DNA from: Arthrobacter sp. OV608
GTDB lineage: Bacteria > Actinomycetota > Actinomycetes > Actinomycetales > Micrococcaceae
Assembly (NCBI GenBank): GCA_900110595.1
Contig: FOEZ01000026.1
Location: 1-47,324, forward strand
Length of the DNA: 47,324 nucleotides
Direction: 5' to 3'
Positions 39,813 to 47,324 of this stretch are shown here, one piece after another. The notes beneath the pieces were generated by a model. It ran no database searches, was not told the origin of the DNA, and saw only the letters and a list, made by a program, of their open reading frames with translations. The position numbers were made by a program, and so were the translations under genes. Within the stretch, counting starts at the first letter, position 1. The number at the start of each line of letters is the position of its first letter.

Positions 39813-42332
39813 TCAGGTGGGGATGATGCGGAAGAGGAACCGCGTCCGGACCATCACCCAGAGGAGCCCCAGGACCAGTGCGTACGCCGCTGTGTTGATC
39901 CAAATGTCGCCCTGGCGCAGTGCCGGTATGTTGGCGATGACGGCAATCAGGACCACATGGATGATGAAGACGTACAGGGTGGCCCGGCCCAGTGGAATCA
40001 GGAACCAGCCAAGGGCGCGTGCCACCGGCTTCCAGTAGGCCGTCAGGAATGCGTAGGCGGCCACCACCAGCACCAGGACGTTCAGGAGTCGGCCGGGAGC
40101 CAGGTAGGTGCGGCCAAAGAAGAGGTCGTACATGCTCCGGTACACCGTGTCCGGAATAATGGCCAGCCGTACGTCGAAGCCGTTGGCCAAATAGGGGTTG
40201 CCCCAGGACAGGAACGCGAAGGCGAACGCGGCAGCCGTGCACACTCCCACAACCCAGGTGTGGTCAGTGAGCCACGAAACGATGCGCTGCCGGTGGAAGC
40301 CGGCCACGAGGCCGACCACAAACAGGACCTGCCATACCAGCAACGGGAATGAGTCCTCAAACTGCGAGGGCAGGATCCGGAACCTGGTGACAGCCCCTAC
40401 CGCATACACCGCCAGGGTGCCGGCCAGCACCCACACGGCCTTGCCCCGGTTAAGCGCGGCAAGGATGAGCGGGCTGACGAGCAGCAACACCACGTAGAGG
40501 CCCATGACGTTGAACTGCCAGGGACCGAATTGCAGCAGCAGGATGGCGGGCAGGACCTGCGGGGGCACCGGGAACTGGAACAACGAGCCCATTCCCGCGT
40601 AGAGGTCATAGGTGCGGCCGGCCCCGTTGTGGCCCGCGCCGCCGGTTCCCTGGTCAACGAAGGTGGTCAGTGCATCGGTCTGGAACACAGGCACCAGGGA
40701 GATCAGGAAGACGCCGATCAGCACGGCGAGCGCCGTTACATAGAGCTTGCCTGCCCGGCGGGATGTCAGGTCCACCACGGTTCCGAAGTCCGCGTTCACC
40801 CTGGGTCCATAGACCATGCCCACCACGATGCCCGAGAAGAGGACAAAAAGCTCGGCCCCCGAAACGAAGCCCACAGCTTCCTGGGTCAACAGCTGGAACA
40901 GCGACGTCATGCCCAGGTGGTTCACCACCACAAACACAATGGCCATGCCGCGCAGGAGGTCCACCCGCGAATCCCGCTTTGAAGGATCCGTGTAGCTCCA
41001 CGCAGTTGCTGTGTTGATCCTGCGGGGGACCTGCCACAACGCCACCAGGAGGATCAGCAGCGCCGCACCCACAGTCCAGGCGGCGGCGCCGGTGAGTGTG
41101 TTGGCCCGGACGTATCCGCTGCCGGCCGCAACATGGGTCACCGGGCCGGTCACCATTGAGGACGTCTCTAAACGGTCCCGGGCGGCGGCCGCAACCGCAG
41201 GGCTTCCGGTGAGCAGCCAGTCAATGCTGGCCACCCCGGTGTCCCTGGTGCTGGTCCGCTCGTCCCAGATTACGGCCGCCGTTTTGGCGAAGTCCGTGGA
41301 GGTTGCCGTACTCAGGACCTGGTCCCACCAGCCCGCTTTGATGTCCAGATCCGAGGCGCCGCCGGATGCCGGGCTGTAAAACGCAGCCGTCTGCAGGACG
41401 AACGGCTTGTCCTTCCCTGCCGCATATGTGGCGTAGAAGTCTTCCCCGCCGGAGGTTGTGAGCATTTCCTGGAGTTCGTTCGGCCGCGGCACGGTGTTGA
41501 CCGGCGCCCCGCCGGCAGTGTCATCGTGGAACGCGGTCAGACCCACCCAGTCCACGGCATCGTCCCCGGGGTAATACGGGGCATACGCCGCGTCCGAACC
41601 GTTCCACGCATCGTCGCGGTTGGTATCGAGGAGGGCGAAACCCTCGCTGCCCGGCGCAGGGGCATTCCGGTTCCGGTCAAAGGGGTAGCCCGTTCCCAGG
41701 TATGGCTCCCACACCATCGACGTACGGCCGCCGGTATCCTCAAAGGCCTCAGCGGCGGCCCGGAAGGCGGACCGGTAGGCGGCCGGCTGCTGGCCCCACT
41801 CCACCCAGCTGGCATTCATATCGGGGGCAAAGCGGATCAACACCTCGCCCTTGAAGTTCGCAGTCAGCTTCCGTACCTCAGCGGCAAACGATGCGGCGGC
41901 CTCGGCGGTGACCTGCTCCAGGGCGATGCTGGGCTTGACCGTCAGCATGGCGTGGGCGCCCTGCATCCCCGATTGCTCCAGGAAGCCCCTGATGTTCTTC
42001 TCCTCCGAGCCGCGGAAGGGCAGGGCGATGTCATGCCCGAGGAGCGCCGGGGATGCTCCCAGCCTGTCTGTAAAGCCAGCCGCGGTGTCCTCGCCCCATT
42101 CGAGGACTGCGCCCAGAAGCGGCTTGCCCTCGGCCGGGATGGTGTCTGCAGCACGGGCGGGCCCTGCGGGCAGTATCACTGCCAGGACGGCAATCAGCAT
42201 CGCGGCAAGAAGGGCAGCTGCGGCGCGGAGAAGGGACTGTCGGGTGAGTTGCCAGCGACGGTTTGGCGGACGGCCATGTCCTAAAAGATGTTGCAGTTCG
42301 GCGGCTGTTGGCGTACTGATGAGGACCCCCAA
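39813..42332 (-). CDS. GH26-like extracytoplasmic domain fused to an OpgC-type acyltransferase
   Basis: About 839 residues. A basic N-terminus and membrane segment (AAALLAAMLIAVLAVILPAG then PARA) look like a signal. Residues about 55-400 resemble GH26 beta-mannanases (LEWGEDTAAGFTDRLGA, EVLIRFAPDMNASWVEWG), but the acid/base Glu of HEMNG is Asp in PDMNA and the nucleophile position after KPF reads VLQTAAF with no Glu. After a helix (WTVGAALLILLVALWQVP) comes a ten-helix OpgC acyltransferase (SRVDLLRGMAIVFVVVNHLG, ELFVLFSGIVVGMVYGPRVN, ATLYVFIIHVVLIAVIANIP), which succinylates or acylates extracellular glycans. It may bind a polysaccharide and modify it. Start is uncertain: TTG 42332 has GGAG upstream; the frame is open to 42473. 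Confidence 0.8.
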   Translation of the reverse strand: MGVLISTPTAAELQHLLGHGRPPNRRWQLTRQSLLRAAAALLAAMLIAVLAVILPAGPARAADTIPAEGKPLLGAVLEWGEDTAAGFTDRLGASPALLGHDIALPFRGSEEKNIRGFLEQSGMQGAHAMLTVKPSIALEQVTAEAAASFAAEVRKLTANFKGEVLIRFAPDMNASWVEWGQQPAAYRSAFRAAAEAFEDTGGRTSMVWEPYLGTGYPFDRNRNAPAPGSEGFALLDTNRDDAWNGSDAAYAPYYPGDDAVDWVGLTAFHDDTAGGAPVNTVPRPNELQEMLTTSGGEDFYATYAAGKDKPFVLQTAAFYSPASGGASDLDIKAGWWDQVLSTATSTDFAKTAAVIWDERTSTRDTGVASIDWLLTGSPAVAAAARDRLETSSMVTGPVTHVAAGSGYVRANTLTGAAAWTVGAALLILLVALWQVPRRINTATAWSYTDPSKRDSRVDLLRGMAIVFVVVNHLGMTSLFQLLTQEAVGFVSGAELFVLFSGIVVGMVYGPRVNADFGTVVDLTSRRAGKLYVTALAVLIGVFLISLVPVFQTDALTTFVDQGTGGAGHNGAGRTYDLYAGMGSLFQFPVPPQVLPAILLLQFGPWQFNVMGLYVVLLLVSPLILAALNRGKAVWVLAGTLAVYAVGAVTRFRILPSQFEDSFPLLVWQVLFVVGLVAGFHRQRIVSWLTDHTWVVGVCTAAAFAFAFLSWGNPYLANGFDVRLAIIPDTVYRSMYDLFFGRTYLAPGRLLNVLVLVVAAYAFLTAYWKPVARALGWFLIPLGRATLYVFIIHVVLIAVIANIPALRQGDIWINTAAYALVLGLLWVMVRTRFLFRIIPT

Positions 42333-42682
42333 GGACTTTGCTCCGACTGCCGGGGCGGCGCCCCACAAGAACCCTATCTGCCCGGAAAGCAGCCACGGGC
42401 GCCAGGTGCCCTGAGCCGCCCGCGGTGGCTCCCGCCGTCGTCCGTTCCGGGAACCGTCTGCACGTGCGCCCAAGTTGCTACAGCGGCGCTTCGGTTACGG
42501 AACATGACGACGACGGCGGTGCGGGCCCACGTGCCAAGTGTTACGTTTTTGGGGAGTAATGAGTACCGGCGCCAAGCCCTGACTGGCCGGTCGGCAACCC
42601 TCCTTCCGCGGCGGGGTGCCTCAGGTGAATACTCGGCATATCGACCGATTCGAGCTGCAAGCGTGAGAGAAGGAGATCCGTC
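42333..42682. other. Divergent intergenic region
   Basis: Space between the OpgC-type gene (minus) and the DUF1737 gene (plus). It must hold both promoters but no convincing -35/-10 pair stands out. The minus frame stays open to 42473 and may include the true N-terminus of the OpgC protein. No hairpin or RNA gene is evident. Confidence 0.3.
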
Positions 42683-42961
42683 ATGTCAGACGCCCCTGCC
42701 AACGAAGAAAAACTGGCCTACCGCCTTATCACGGGGCCTGATGACCGCTCCTTCTGTGAGCGGATTTCCGCCGCCCTGGCCGAGGGCTATGTGTTGCACG
42801 GAAGCCCCGCCGTCACGTTCAACGGCAGCACCGCCATTGTGGCGCAGGCCGTCGTCCTGCCGGCAGCGATCGCTTCCGCTGATGCCGCGGTGGCCACTGC
42901 GGTGGATGAGCTTGAACTGTCAGGCGAAGACCTCGAGTTCGCAGGCGAGGGCCACGCATGA
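42683..42961 (+). CDS. DUF1737 domain protein
   Basis: A 92-residue protein with the DUF1737 core (KLAYRLITGPDDRSFCERIS, AALAEGYVLHGSPAVTFNGS), a small alpha/beta domain predicted to open the way for a ligand or partner, of unknown function. AAGGAG lies nine bases before ATG 42683. It overlaps the rhodanese gene (ATGA) and heads an operon with metZ, which suggests a role near sulfur metabolism, by context only. Confidence 0.85.
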   Translation: MSDAPANEEKLAYRLITGPDDRSFCERISAALAEGYVLHGSPAVTFNGSTAIVAQAVVLPAAIASADAAVATAVDELELSGEDLEFAGEGHA

Positions 42962-43368
42962 GCTACGCCGGCGACCTCACCCCCCAGGAAGCCTGGGACA
43001 AGCTGCAGCAAGGTGCCATCCTGGTGGACGTCCGCACCGAGGGTGAATGGGCCCACATCGGCATCCCGGACACCAAAGCCACCGACAACGATCCCCTGTT
43101 CATCCAGTGGACCTTCCCGGGCGGAATCCCCAACCCCGACTTCATCAAGGACCTGAGCCTGCAGGCCCCCGAGGATGGTTCCACCGAACTGCTGTTCCTG
43201 TGCCGCTCCGGCCAGCGGTCCATCGCTGCCGCCATCGCCGCCACGCAGGCCGGCTTCACCTCCTACAACGTGCTGGAGGGGTTCGAAGGTGAGCCGGACC
43301 GCTATGGCGAACGCACCGTCAACGGCTGGAAGAACCGCGGCCTGCCGACCAACCTGGGAAAGAACTAA
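42958..43368 (+). CDS. Rhodanese-like sulfurtransferase
   Basis: A 136-residue single rhodanese domain. Active-site Cys82 is in LLFLCRSGQRSIAAAIAA, with AILVDVRTEGEWAHIGIPD near the N-terminus and the C-terminal GWKNRGLPTN. Rhodaneses carry sulfur as a Cys persulfide. The gene overlaps the DUF1737 gene and its stop directly abuts the metZ start, so it may supply or handle sulfide-equivalents for the sulfhydrylase; that link is inferred. Confidence 0.93.
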   Translation: MSYAGDLTPQEAWDKLQQGAILVDVRTEGEWAHIGIPDTKATDNDPLFIQWTFPGGIPNPDFIKDLSLQAPEDGSTELLFLCRSGQRSIAAAIAATQAGFTSYNVLEGFEGEPDRYGERTVNGWKNRGLPTNLGKN

Positions 43369-44577
43369 GTGACCTTCAACGAAGACGCCCCCGGCTGGAG
43401 CCCTGACACCCAGGCCGTCCGCGGCGGACTGGACCGCACCAACTTCCAGGAAACCAGCGAGGCGGTGTTCCTGAACTCGGGCTTCGTGTACGAATCCGCC
43501 GCCGCTGCCGAGCGCGCCTTCACCGGCGAGGACGAGCGCTTTGTCTACTCCCGCTACGGCAACCCTTCTGTGGCCACCTTCCAGGAGCGGCTCCGACTCC
43601 TTGAGGGCACCGAAGCGTGCTTTGCGACGGCGTCCGGCATGTCCGCCGTTTTCACCGCCCTGGGTGCCCTGCTGGCTGCCGGCGACCGGGTGGTCGCCGC
43701 CCGCTCGCTCTTTGGCTCCTGCTTTGTGATCCTCAACGAGATCCTGCCGCGGTGGGGCGTTGAGACTGTCTTTGTGGACGGCCCGGACCTCGACCAGTGG
43801 CGCGAAGCCCTGTCCCAGCCCACCACCGCCGTTTTCTTTGAGTCGCCGTCCAACCCCATGCAGGAGATCGTGGACATCGCGGCGGTGAGCGAACTCGCCC
43901 ATGCGGCGGGTGCCACCGTGGTTGTGGACAACGTTTTTGCCACTCCACTGCTGCAGCGCTGCGGCCAGTTGGGCGCCGACGTCATCGTCTACTCCGGCAC
44001 CAAGCACATTGATGGCCAGGGCCGGGTCCTGGGCGGTGCAATCCTGGGCACCAAGGAATTCATCGAAGGTCCGGTCAAGCAGCTCATGCGCCACACCGGC
44101 CCGTCACTGTCCGCCTTCAACGCCTGGGTCCTCACCAAGGGCCTCGAGACCATGGCCCTGCGTGTGAACCACTCCTCCGCCTCCGCCCTGCGGATCGCCG
44201 AGTGGCTGGAGCAGCAGCCCGCAGTGAGCTGGGTGAAGTACCCGCTCCTGAAGTCGCACCCGCAATACGAACTCGCCGCCAGGCAGATGAAGGCCGGCGG
44301 AACGGTGCTCACCCTCGAACTGGCACCATCAGGCGGGCGCTCCGGCAAGGAAGCCGCCTTTGCACTGCTGGACTCCTTGCGGATCATTGACATCTCCAAC
44401 AACCTGGGCGATTCCAAGTCCCTGATTACGCATCCGGCCACCACCACGCACCGCGCCATGGGGCCGGAAGGACGCGCCGCCATTGGCCTCAGTGATGGGG
44501 TTGTTCGGCTTTCGGTGGGCCTCGAGGACGTGGACGACCTGATCGGCGATTTGGAACAGGCACTGAAGCAGATTTAG
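43369..44577 (+). CDS. metZ: O-succinylhomoserine sulfhydrylase
   Basis: A 402-residue PLP enzyme of the Cys/Met metabolism family, forming homocysteine from O-succinyl- (or O-acetyl-) homoserine and sulfide. Seen are the N-terminal WSPDTQAVRGGLDRTNFQET, FVYSRYGNPSVATFQERLRL, the PLP-phosphate and ring contacts, and the PLP lysine Lys212 in VYSGTKHIDGQGRVLGGAIL. The ETSEAVFLNSGFVYESAAAA segment is typical of MetZ. Start is GTG 43369 immediately after the rhodanese stop, with GGGAAAG upstream. A terminator follows at once. Confidence 0.93.
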   Translation: MTFNEDAPGWSPDTQAVRGGLDRTNFQETSEAVFLNSGFVYESAAAAERAFTGEDERFVYSRYGNPSVATFQERLRLLEGTEACFATASGMSAVFTALGALLAAGDRVVAARSLFGSCFVILNEILPRWGVETVFVDGPDLDQWREALSQPTTAVFFESPSNPMQEIVDIAAVSELAHAAGATVVVDNVFATPLLQRCGQLGADVIVYSGTKHIDGQGRVLGGAILGTKEFIEGPVKQLMRHTGPSLSAFNAWVLTKGLETMALRVNHSSASALRIAEWLEQQPAVSWVKYPLLKSHPQYELAARQMKAGGTVLTLELAPSGGRSGKEAAFALLDSLRIIDISNNLGDSKSLITHPATTTHRAMGPEGRAAIGLSDGVVRLSVGLEDVDDLIGDLEQALKQI

Positions 44578-44579
44578 CG

Positions 44580-44617
44580 CCGGCCGGGGCTCGCTTCGGG
44601 CTCCGCGGCCGGGTTTT
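44580..44617 (+). terminator. Intrinsic terminator of the metZ operon
   Basis: CCGGCCG (44580-44586) and CGGCCGG (44606-44612) form the base of a GC-rich stem closed by a GCTTCG-type loop, followed by GTTTTCC. It begins three bases after the metZ stop. Confidence 0.8.
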
Positions 44618-44630
44618 CCCCGTATCCAGG

Positions 44631-44933
44631 TCAGAGGCCGTCGAAGGAAAGGTGAACGGTTACTTCGTCGCCTTCGCCGATCTTGGCTTTGTCCCTGACG
44701 CCCTTCTTCACCGGCAGCAGGTACGAGTTGCTTTTGTTGTCCCGGAAGAGCGAAGTCTGCCAGGAGCGTCCGCCGATCTCGGCCGTGACTTTGATGGAGC
44801 CGAACGCTTTGCTGGCCCCTGCCGTCTGAATGCGGACGTCATCCGCCACATCTTCCGGCAGGGTCACGAAGTGCCAGCCGGCCTCGCCGGGATACAGCCA
44901 CAGCTCGGCTTTGAAGGAATACGACGGCGTCAC
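44631..44933 (-). CDS. DUF1905 domain protein
   Basis: A 100-residue beta-rich protein: TPSYSFKAELWLYPGEAGWH, FVTLPEDVADDVRIQTAGAS, SYLLPVKKGVRDKAKIGEGD. This is the DUF1905 fold, a small barrel often fused to a bacteriocin-protection (YdeI/OmpD) domain, stand-alone here. GTG 44933 is chosen since homology starts there; GATACT lies six bases upstream, consistent with a leaderless mRNA. It converges on metZ and shares the region after its terminator. Confidence 0.82.
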   Translation of the reverse strand: MTPSYSFKAELWLYPGEAGWHFVTLPEDVADDVRIQTAGASKAFGSIKVTAEIGGRSWQTSLFRDNKSNSYLLPVKKGVRDKAKIGEGDEVTVHLSFDGL

Positions 44934-45043
44934 GCGCCGAGTATCGCATGCCGCCTTTGCGGGCGCCACAATGCCCGACCCTCGCAAGCCTCTCACACGC
45001 TTATAGGCTAGGGAGGGGAAAACCGCCACTAAGAGGGGGATCG

Positions 45044-45568
45044 ATGGGCGACCAAGGCAGTGCTCGGTGGGAATGCGAATTGTGCGGCGAGCAGCACGAG
45101 GGACTGGCGACGGTGTTTGGAGCCCAGGCCCCGGACCCCTGGCTTCAGGCCGCGCCAGCAGAACGCGAAGACGGTGAGTTGACCCCGGATGTGTGCGTGC
45201 TCAAGATCGACGGGGAATGGCACTACTTCATGAGGGGCCATATCGAAATACCCCTCACGGACCTACCCGGCGACCGATTTGCCTGGTCCGCATGGGTCTC
45301 GCTGAGCGAAACAAGCATGAAGCTGGCGGTTGATCACTGGGATGGCCCAGAACGCGGAAATCTAGCTCCCATGTTTGGTTGGCTGTGCAATGAGCTGCCC
45401 TACGGGAAGTCAACGTTGTCTATCCCGACTCATGTGCATCAGAGAGAACCTGGAATGACTCCCCTCATTCAACTCGATCCATCCGTCCCCCACTCATTGG
45501 TGACGGAACAGGCAACGGGCATAGGGATGCATCGGTTAGCGGAAATCAATCGCGCCGTGTTGGGATAG
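45044..45568 (+). CDS. DUF2199 domain protein
   Basis: A 174-residue protein. It starts with a CxxC pair (RWECELCGEQHEGLATVFGA) that may bind zinc, then CVLKIDGEWHYFMRGHIEIP, FAWSAWVSLSETSMKLAVDH and a tail PLIQLDPSVPHSLVTEQATG. The order fits the DUF2199 family, of unknown function. GAGGGGG five bases before ATG 45044 is a strong ribosome site. A nuclease remnant follows right after its stop. Confidence 0.85.
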   Translation: MGDQGSARWECELCGEQHEGLATVFGAQAPDPWLQAAPAEREDGELTPDVCVLKIDGEWHYFMRGHIEIPLTDLPGDRFAWSAWVSLSETSMKLAVDHWDGPERGNLAPMFGWLCNELPYGKSTLSIPTHVHQREPGMTPLIQLDPSVPHSLVTEQATGIGMHRLAEINRAVLG

Positions 45569-45572
45569 CACC

Positions 45573-45792
45573 CGGCCGACGAAGTCGGCGGGGATTCTCA
45601 TCTGCGGCACCAAGAACGACCGCAGCGTCCGGTACAGCCTCGGCCGCTCAACTTCCCCCCATGGACGTCGCTGCCTACACCTACGACAAGCTTCCCGTGG
45701 CCGAACAACAAGCGCTGCCCGACGACGGACACCTCGTCGCCGCCTTGGAATGGGCTGAACCGGACTCCGAAGTTCCACAAGGTGGCGAGTAA
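45573..45792 (+). pseudogene. C-terminal remnant of a YhcG-type (DUF1016) PD-(D/E)XK nuclease
   Basis: Frame one reads RPTKSAGILICGTKNDRSVR then YSLGRSTSP; after a six-C run at 45655-45660 the frame changes by one base to MDVAAYTYDKLPVAEQQALP then DDGHLVAALEWAEP and a stop at 45790-45792. Joined, this matches the end of YhcG family nucleases (PTVGILLCxxKNDxxVRYAL, PMxVAxYTY). The N-terminal and catalytic parts are absent. It lies four bases after the DUF2199 stop and marks the start of an accessory region. Confidence 0.6.
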
Positions 45793-46087
45793 AGGGGCAG
45801 GTTTCCTTCGAAGCTCCAGCAGTCATTTCGGGACGGAAACGCACGAGTGGTTGCCGAAACCCACTTACGGGAAAGATCGAGTACCCGCTACTCGTGCGCT
45901 TCAACCCTGAGTAGCTTGTACTGGTGTCTGTACTAGAGCGCTGCCTGCAGGCCGCTGCGAACATCAAAGTGATCCAGTGGATGGGGGAATCCAGTATGAA
46001 GCAGCGTCACAGGACCGGTAAGAGCCCTTGCCGCGGCCCCTATGCATGGGCTCGCAGCGGCAAGACAACTGAAGGAGAACGGCCGGC
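45793..46087. other. Non-coding interval with a shared hairpin
   Basis: No gene seen. It contains TCGAGTACCCGCTACTCGTG at 45877-45896, the inverted near-copy of the hairpin at 22166-22185, and a GC-rich inverted pair around 46028-46063 (TTGCCGC/GCGGCAA) shortly before the next gene. Composition is less GC-rich than the genes to the left. Confidence 0.4.
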
Positions 46088-46573
46088 ATGAGCCCTCGCG
46101 AAGCACAAGCCCCCAACTCCCGGGTCGGGGAGAACGTCTACGAGCCGACACAGTACGAAGCCACAGGGCGCTTGAGGCCGCGCCCATGGCCCGTTGGCCC
46201 GAGTGAAAGCTACGGGAAAGTGGACTTTGATGACGGCGAGGGAAAGACCGTCCTTACCCTCTACATCCAGCGCGGGCCGGAACAAGGTTACGTCCTGCAC
46301 GTCGAGCACCTAGCCGCGCCGCTGCGGGTGGATGGCACACTCCTTCGCCTTAACCCGACACCGCAGGTTGACAAGGGCGCCGCGGACTTCCGCCGAATCA
46401 GTGCTGCCCGTACGGCTGCCGCGAAGGCCGAGGCCGAGCTTGCCGCCGCCGTCAGCGCCGCCCGCGCAAACGGAGACTCCTGGGAAGTTATCGGTGCCGC
46501 CCTCGGCACATCCGCTCGAACTGCCCGGGAGCGGTTCGGACACGCACTCAGGCGACCACGAAACGAGCCGTAG
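46088..46573 (+). CDS. Protein of unknown function with a C-terminal HTH-like segment
   Basis: A 161-residue protein. The N-terminal 95 residues form no recognised family (GKVDFDDGEGKTVLTLYIQR is a probable beta region). The C-terminal part is a helix (ARTAAAKAEAELAAAVSAAR) followed by ANGDSWEVIGAALGTSARTA RERFG, a pattern like sigma region 4 or small actinobacterial DNA-binding helices (SWxxIGxALGxSxxxAxxRF). AAGGAG lies 11 bases before ATG 46088. Probably a DNA-binding accessory protein; role unknown. Confidence 0.65.
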   Translation: MSPREAQAPNSRVGENVYEPTQYEATGRLRPRPWPVGPSESYGKVDFDDGEGKTVLTLYIQRGPEQGYVLHVEHLAAPLRVDGTLLRLNPTPQVDKGAADFRRISAARTAAAKAEAELAAAVSAARANGDSWEVIGAALGTSARTARERFGHALRRPRNEP

Positions 46574-47123
46574 ACTACGTGACGATGGGTCCTGTTGCGT
46601 TCCTGGTAGCCAGGACAGTCCAGTTGGAATCTCAGACCCACTCACGGGTGTGTGCTCAATAGCAGATTTCGACCCTAACCTGACAGGTGTTGGGGGATCA
46701 GCTGACGTGAGGTTGGGGTGTTCCCTGGCCTGACGAGTGGCAGAGGGACTTTGCTTCGCAGACGCCCACCGGTGAACGAAGACTTTGAGCCGGAGGTCTT
46801 CCGAAGCCCCTGGACCGTTCGCCTGGAAGTTTCCAGCCACATCGACGTCCTTACCGCATGCAATACCGCGGATGGCCGATTGCTGTCCCCCGGCTCACGG
46901 CAACGTCCACCTTCAATTGATGGATTCGTCCTCCAGTACAACTTCTTTAACTATATTGACCACTGGTTACGTCGATTTCCCAGCATGTGAAGGCTCAGGG
47001 GCGCGCGGTGTGAGTACGTTACTGGGGCTGCGGCTGGAAGCGTTAGCCCTGCTAGGACGGGCTTTGCTGCTTGTCGCATGGCCGACTAGGGCTGTTTTGA
47101 TCGCTGCCGGTGCGAAGAGAACA
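46574..47123. other. Interval without a supported gene
   Basis: Several short open frames exist, the longest plausible one on the plus strand at about 46770-46990 (VNEDFEPEVFRSPWTVRLEV, ending HWLRRFPSM), but none has a ribosome site or recognisable family. No repeats with terminal inverted ends were seen. It may be decayed accessory DNA. Confidence 0.3.
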
Positions 47124-47170
47124 TTGACAAGAGATCTAGATCACTTTACCGTTCTATATTGAGCGCTCAA
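47124..47170 (+). promoter_or_regulatory. Promoter with palindromic operator for the right-end gene
   Basis: TTGACA (47124-47129), a 17-base spacer and TACCGT (47147-47152) form a good promoter. TTGAGCGCTCAA (47159-47170), a perfect 12-base palindrome, covers the expected start of transcription; a partial second copy TAGCGCTCAG lies at 47175-47184 and a weaker one near 47201 (AACGCTCGAA). This looks like a repressor-controlled promoter with a long (about 130-base) leader. Confidence 0.6.
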
Positions 47171-47296
47171 ATTGTAGCGCTCAGAAGTTTGCTGGCCACC
47201 GAACGCTCGAACTGCACGCGCAGAAGCTTGTTGCGCCACTGACTCAAAAACGATGACTCCAGAGATTACTGGGTCCAGAAACACAGGTGGTCAAAG

Positions 47297-47324
47297 ATGA
47301 CACAATCCATATCGGCCGGGGCTC
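47297..47324 (+). CDS. Start of an unidentified gene running off the right edge
   Basis: AGGTGG six bases upstream of ATG 47297 is a good ribosome site. Only MTQSISAGA is visible, too little to name a family. The promoter and operator at 47124-47170 probably drive it. Confidence 0.5.

Noticed and set aside
46718..46990. A 90-codon plus-strand frame in the right accessory region
   Set aside because: No ribosome site, no family resemblance and a competing overlapping frame of similar length.
1..47324. CRISPR arrays, tRNA or rRNA genes, prophage modules
   Set aside because: No regularly spaced direct repeats, cloverleaf-like sequences, rRNA stretches, integrase or phage structural genes were recognised on reading both strands.

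Overview
The window reads as chromosome of a high-GC Gram-positive actinobacterium of the Micrococcaceae, most likely Arthrobacter, Pseudarthrobacter or Paenarthrobacter. The signs are GC-rich wobble positions, many GTG and TTG starts, a dnaK-grpE-dnaJ-hspR operon with HAIR operators, a 3,4-dihydroxyphenylacetate 2,3-dioxygenase of the MndD type known from Arthrobacter, an amylosucrase, and several genes whose -10 box lies 6-7 bases before the start codon (leaderless mRNAs). Genus is an inference; no rRNA or tRNA gene is visible.

Layout. 1-5790 is a lower-GC mosaic of accessory genes and wreckage: the first codons of a flavin monooxygenase, an SDR tail fragment, an ASCH protein, a DHA2-type drug exporter and its TetR regulator both broken by stops and frameshifts, an intact SDR dehydrogenase, an epimerase-like tail and a LacI regulator. 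Three bases after the LacI stop an AraC C-terminal fragment begins, so a recombination boundary lies near 5790. From there the DNA looks like ordinary core: gdhA, a urea/amide channel, amylosucrase and pheA.

11291-21622 is an aromatic catabolic cluster. A divergent flavin hydroxylase faces an operon of an FAH-RraA fusion, a GntR regulator, hpaE, hpaD, hpaH, hpaI and an aldehyde dehydrogenase. Together they would cleave homoprotocatechuate in meta position and carry it to pyruvate and succinate. A perfect palindrome between the divergent genes is the likely GntR operator.

21659-27080 holds a small membrane protein, a strong terminator, and the heat-shock operon on the minus strand (dnaK, grpE, dnaJ, hspR), with promoter and two HAIR sites in front of dnaK. 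Between grpE and dnaJ sit two head-to-head elements of about 120 bp. They share the same predicted fold and junction sequence but have unrelated, fully paired arms, and are the most unusual thing in the window.

27314-45568 is mixed core: an MMPL exporter divergent from its likely MarR repressor, a methyltransferase, a VapBC-type toxin-antitoxin pair, a LysE exporter, a low-molecular-weight phosphatase, a P-loop kinase-like/PabB fusion, cardiolipin synthase, PabC, a flavin-binding split-barrel protein, a TetR regulator, a GH26-like/OpgC fusion, a DUF1737-rhodanese-metZ operon, and DUF1905 and DUF2199 proteins. 45569-47324 is accessory again: a YhcG nuclease remnant, a small HTH-like protein, and a promoter with repeated GAGCGCTC motifs before a gene that runs off the end.

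At least three families of long palindromic repeats (66 bp twice, 98 bp twice, 65 bp once) lie at or just after the 3' ends of genes; two of them supply the stop codon of the gene they follow.
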